Part shown: positions 4,593-5,501 of the stretch, piece by piece | How positions within the stretch are numbered: the first letter of the stretch is position 1 | How the letters are laid out: every line of letters begins with the position of its first letter | From: Candidatus Bathyarchaeota archaeon | GTDB taxonomy: Archaea; Thermoproteota; Bathyarchaeia; Bathyarchaeales; UBA233 | Direction: 5' to 3' | Length of the DNA: 5,501 nucleotides | Assembly: GCA_003661945.1 (NCBI GenBank) | Contig: QMXC01000091.1 | Location: forward strand, 1 to 5,501 | Position numbers and translations under genes: made by a program | Notes under the pieces: model-generated | Seen by the model: only the letters and a program-made list of their open reading frames with translations | Databases searched by the model: none | Told to the model about the DNA's origin: nothing

Positions 4593-5501
4593 TCATTCGA
4601 GGACTTCTATGGAGTCTACTTTTCCGTCTCCGTCGAGGTCGAAGCCTTGGATGACCACGGCGAAATAGTCGTCTCCCGAGTATTTTCGGAGGGTTTTCTC
4701 CCAGAATTTTGTTATAGCCAAGACACACGCTTTGGTTCCTACGGCTTTGTTGCCGGCTAGAACTATTACGCGTTTGTTTTTGTCCCACGGATTGATTATT
4801 TTCGCTATCAGCCCAACCGTGTCCGCCGTGTAGACGTTTCCAGTCTTTTCCGAAACGAGCCCGCCGAAGAGAAAGCCATGCTCCGAAGCCCTCATGTCAA
4901 AGCGAATGGGAAGAAAACGGTTCACTTCCTGCGTCAGAAGGTTCGTTCCCGGACCGCCGACAAGAATCATATTGTTTTTCTCTTCCTTTTCAGCCTTCAC
5001 ATCCACGTCGAGCTTAACAGCGAACTCTTCCGGAAGCTTACAGAACTGCCCTAAAAAGAAAGCCAAATAAGCGGCATAGTGCCCGTCTCTCGCACTTGTT
5101 TTGAACGGACCGTGAGGAATAGGGCTCCCGACAACTATTTTCCCGTTGAAACTCTTGTCTTTGACTACTAAAGGCGTGAAAAACTTTCTGAGTTTTTCAG
5201 CTAGCGGCGCTGGAAAAACGGTTTTTGGGATTTCGCTGTATCCAACTGGAAATTCCACGCCGAAAGCTGTAGCAACCGCCCGGTAATATTTCGCTGTGGC
5301 TCCTTTCTTTACCTCTTCCCTAACTATTTTTATCGCTCCAGCTTTAGCTAGTTTCCGTATATGATAATACGCTTTTTGCTCGTGAATTCCAAGCTTTTTA
5401 GCTATTTCCAGCGGGTACATTTCCTTTTCAGTTAATAGGGATAAAATTTGCCATGACAACGGGTTTAGAAGCAGTTTGAGCTTCTCCGGCGAATCTAAAA
5501 T
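4593..5501 (-). CDS. ArsR-like winged-helix protein with S-layer-like body and C-terminal EF-hand-like loop (5' end beyond window)
   Basis: The frame is open to base 5501, giving 302 visible residues. Sequence before the TTG at 5459 (DSPEKLKLLLNPLSWQIL) is part of the winged helix, so the true start is outside. Residues about 4-75 form an ArsR-type DNA-binding domain (SLLTEKEMYPLEIAKKLGIH, then QKAYYHIRKLAKAGAI, and a basic wing). The body has two segments that recall archaeal S-layer repeats: GKIVVGSPIPHGP with SARDGHYAAYLAFFLG (about 120-151), and MILVGGPGTNLLTQEVN (about 178-194), followed by NPWDKNKRVIVLAGNKAVGT. It ends with DLDGDGKVDSIE, a full EF-hand-type loop. No signal peptide or membrane helix is visible in the part seen, so it is probably cytosolic. 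It precedes the DUF371 gene in one operon. The winged helix is confident; the S-layer resemblance is my reading of motifs, and the regulated targets are unknown. Confidence 0.75.
   Translation of the reverse strand: MLDSPEKLKLLLNPLSWQILSLLTEKEMYPLEIAKKLGIHEQKAYYHIRKLAKAGAIKIVREEVKKGATAKYYRAVATAFGVEFPVGYSEIPKTVFPAPLAEKLRKFFTPLVVKDKSFNGKIVVGSPIPHGPFKTSARDGHYAAYLAFFLGQFCKLPEEFAVKLDVDVKAEKEEKNNMILVGGPGTNLLTQEVNRFLPIRFDMRASEHGFLFGGLVSEKTGNVYTADTVGLIAKIINPWDKNKRVIVLAGNKAVGTKACVLAITKFWEKTLRKYSGDDYFAVVIQGFDLDGDGKVDSIEVLE

Noticed and set aside
4579..4788. Arginine-rich minus frame of 69 residues
   Set aside because: It is an out-of-frame reading of the winged-helix gene's 3' end; the composition follows from GGA/CGN-rich codons of the true frame.
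4593..5459. Winged-helix gene starting at TTG 5459
   Set aside because: The frame stays open to 5501 and the extra residues (DSPEKLKLLLNP) are the usual first helix of this domain, so the gene is cut by the window edge.
1..5501. Mobile element, CRISPR array, prophage or defence island
   Set aside because: I saw no direct-repeat array, terminal inverted repeats, transposase, integrase or defence-type domains. All long frames are conserved housekeeping or archaeal family genes.

Overview
This window looks archaeal. It carries an MBF1 homologue, an archaeal-type NAC with a UBA tail, DphB (diphthine synthase), DUF357 and DUF371 proteins, a tRNA-Lys gene whose intron sits in a bulge-helix-bulge fold, A/T-rich TATA (box A) promoters, and TTG starts behind strong Shine-Dalgarno sites. 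The moderate GC, short spacers and non-canonical tRNA intron suit a Thermoproteota lineage such as Bathyarchaeia. That placement is inference; the domain Archaea is close to certain.

Layout. 1-922 (minus): mbf1 followed by the 5' part of hflX, overlapping. 923-1000: a compact divergent promoter region. 1001-1867 (plus): a TGT-like PUA protein followed by NAC. 1864-2799 (minus): a TtuA/NcsA tRNA thiolase, convergent with NAC and overlapping it by 4 bases. 2851-3938 (minus): dphB and a DUF357 gene, joined by an ATGA overlap. 3939-4031: a second divergent promoter region. 4032-4135 (plus): intron-containing tRNA-Lys(CUU). 4114-5501 (minus): a winged-helix protein with an S-layer-like body and an EF-hand-like end (its start lies beyond the window), then a DUF371 gene whose 3' end runs antisense into the tRNA. 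No stretch over 300 bases is empty.

Almost everything concerns translation. MBF1 and HflX act on ribosomes, NAC acts on nascent chains, DphB modifies EF-2, TtuA/NcsA thiolates tRNA, and the PUA protein probably binds RNA. There is no phage, transposon, CRISPR or defence system here.

The most unusual points are these. (1) hflX and the DUF371 gene both lack any ATG, GTG or TTG near the expected start, yet each has a strong Shine-Dalgarno site placed before an in-frame ACG. (2) The tRNA-Lys intron can be placed at position 30/31 by agreement of two independent criteria. (3) Two divergent gene pairs appear to share a near-palindromic TATA box. (4) DUF371 is an internal duplication. (5) A winged-helix protein ends in an EF-hand-like calcium loop.
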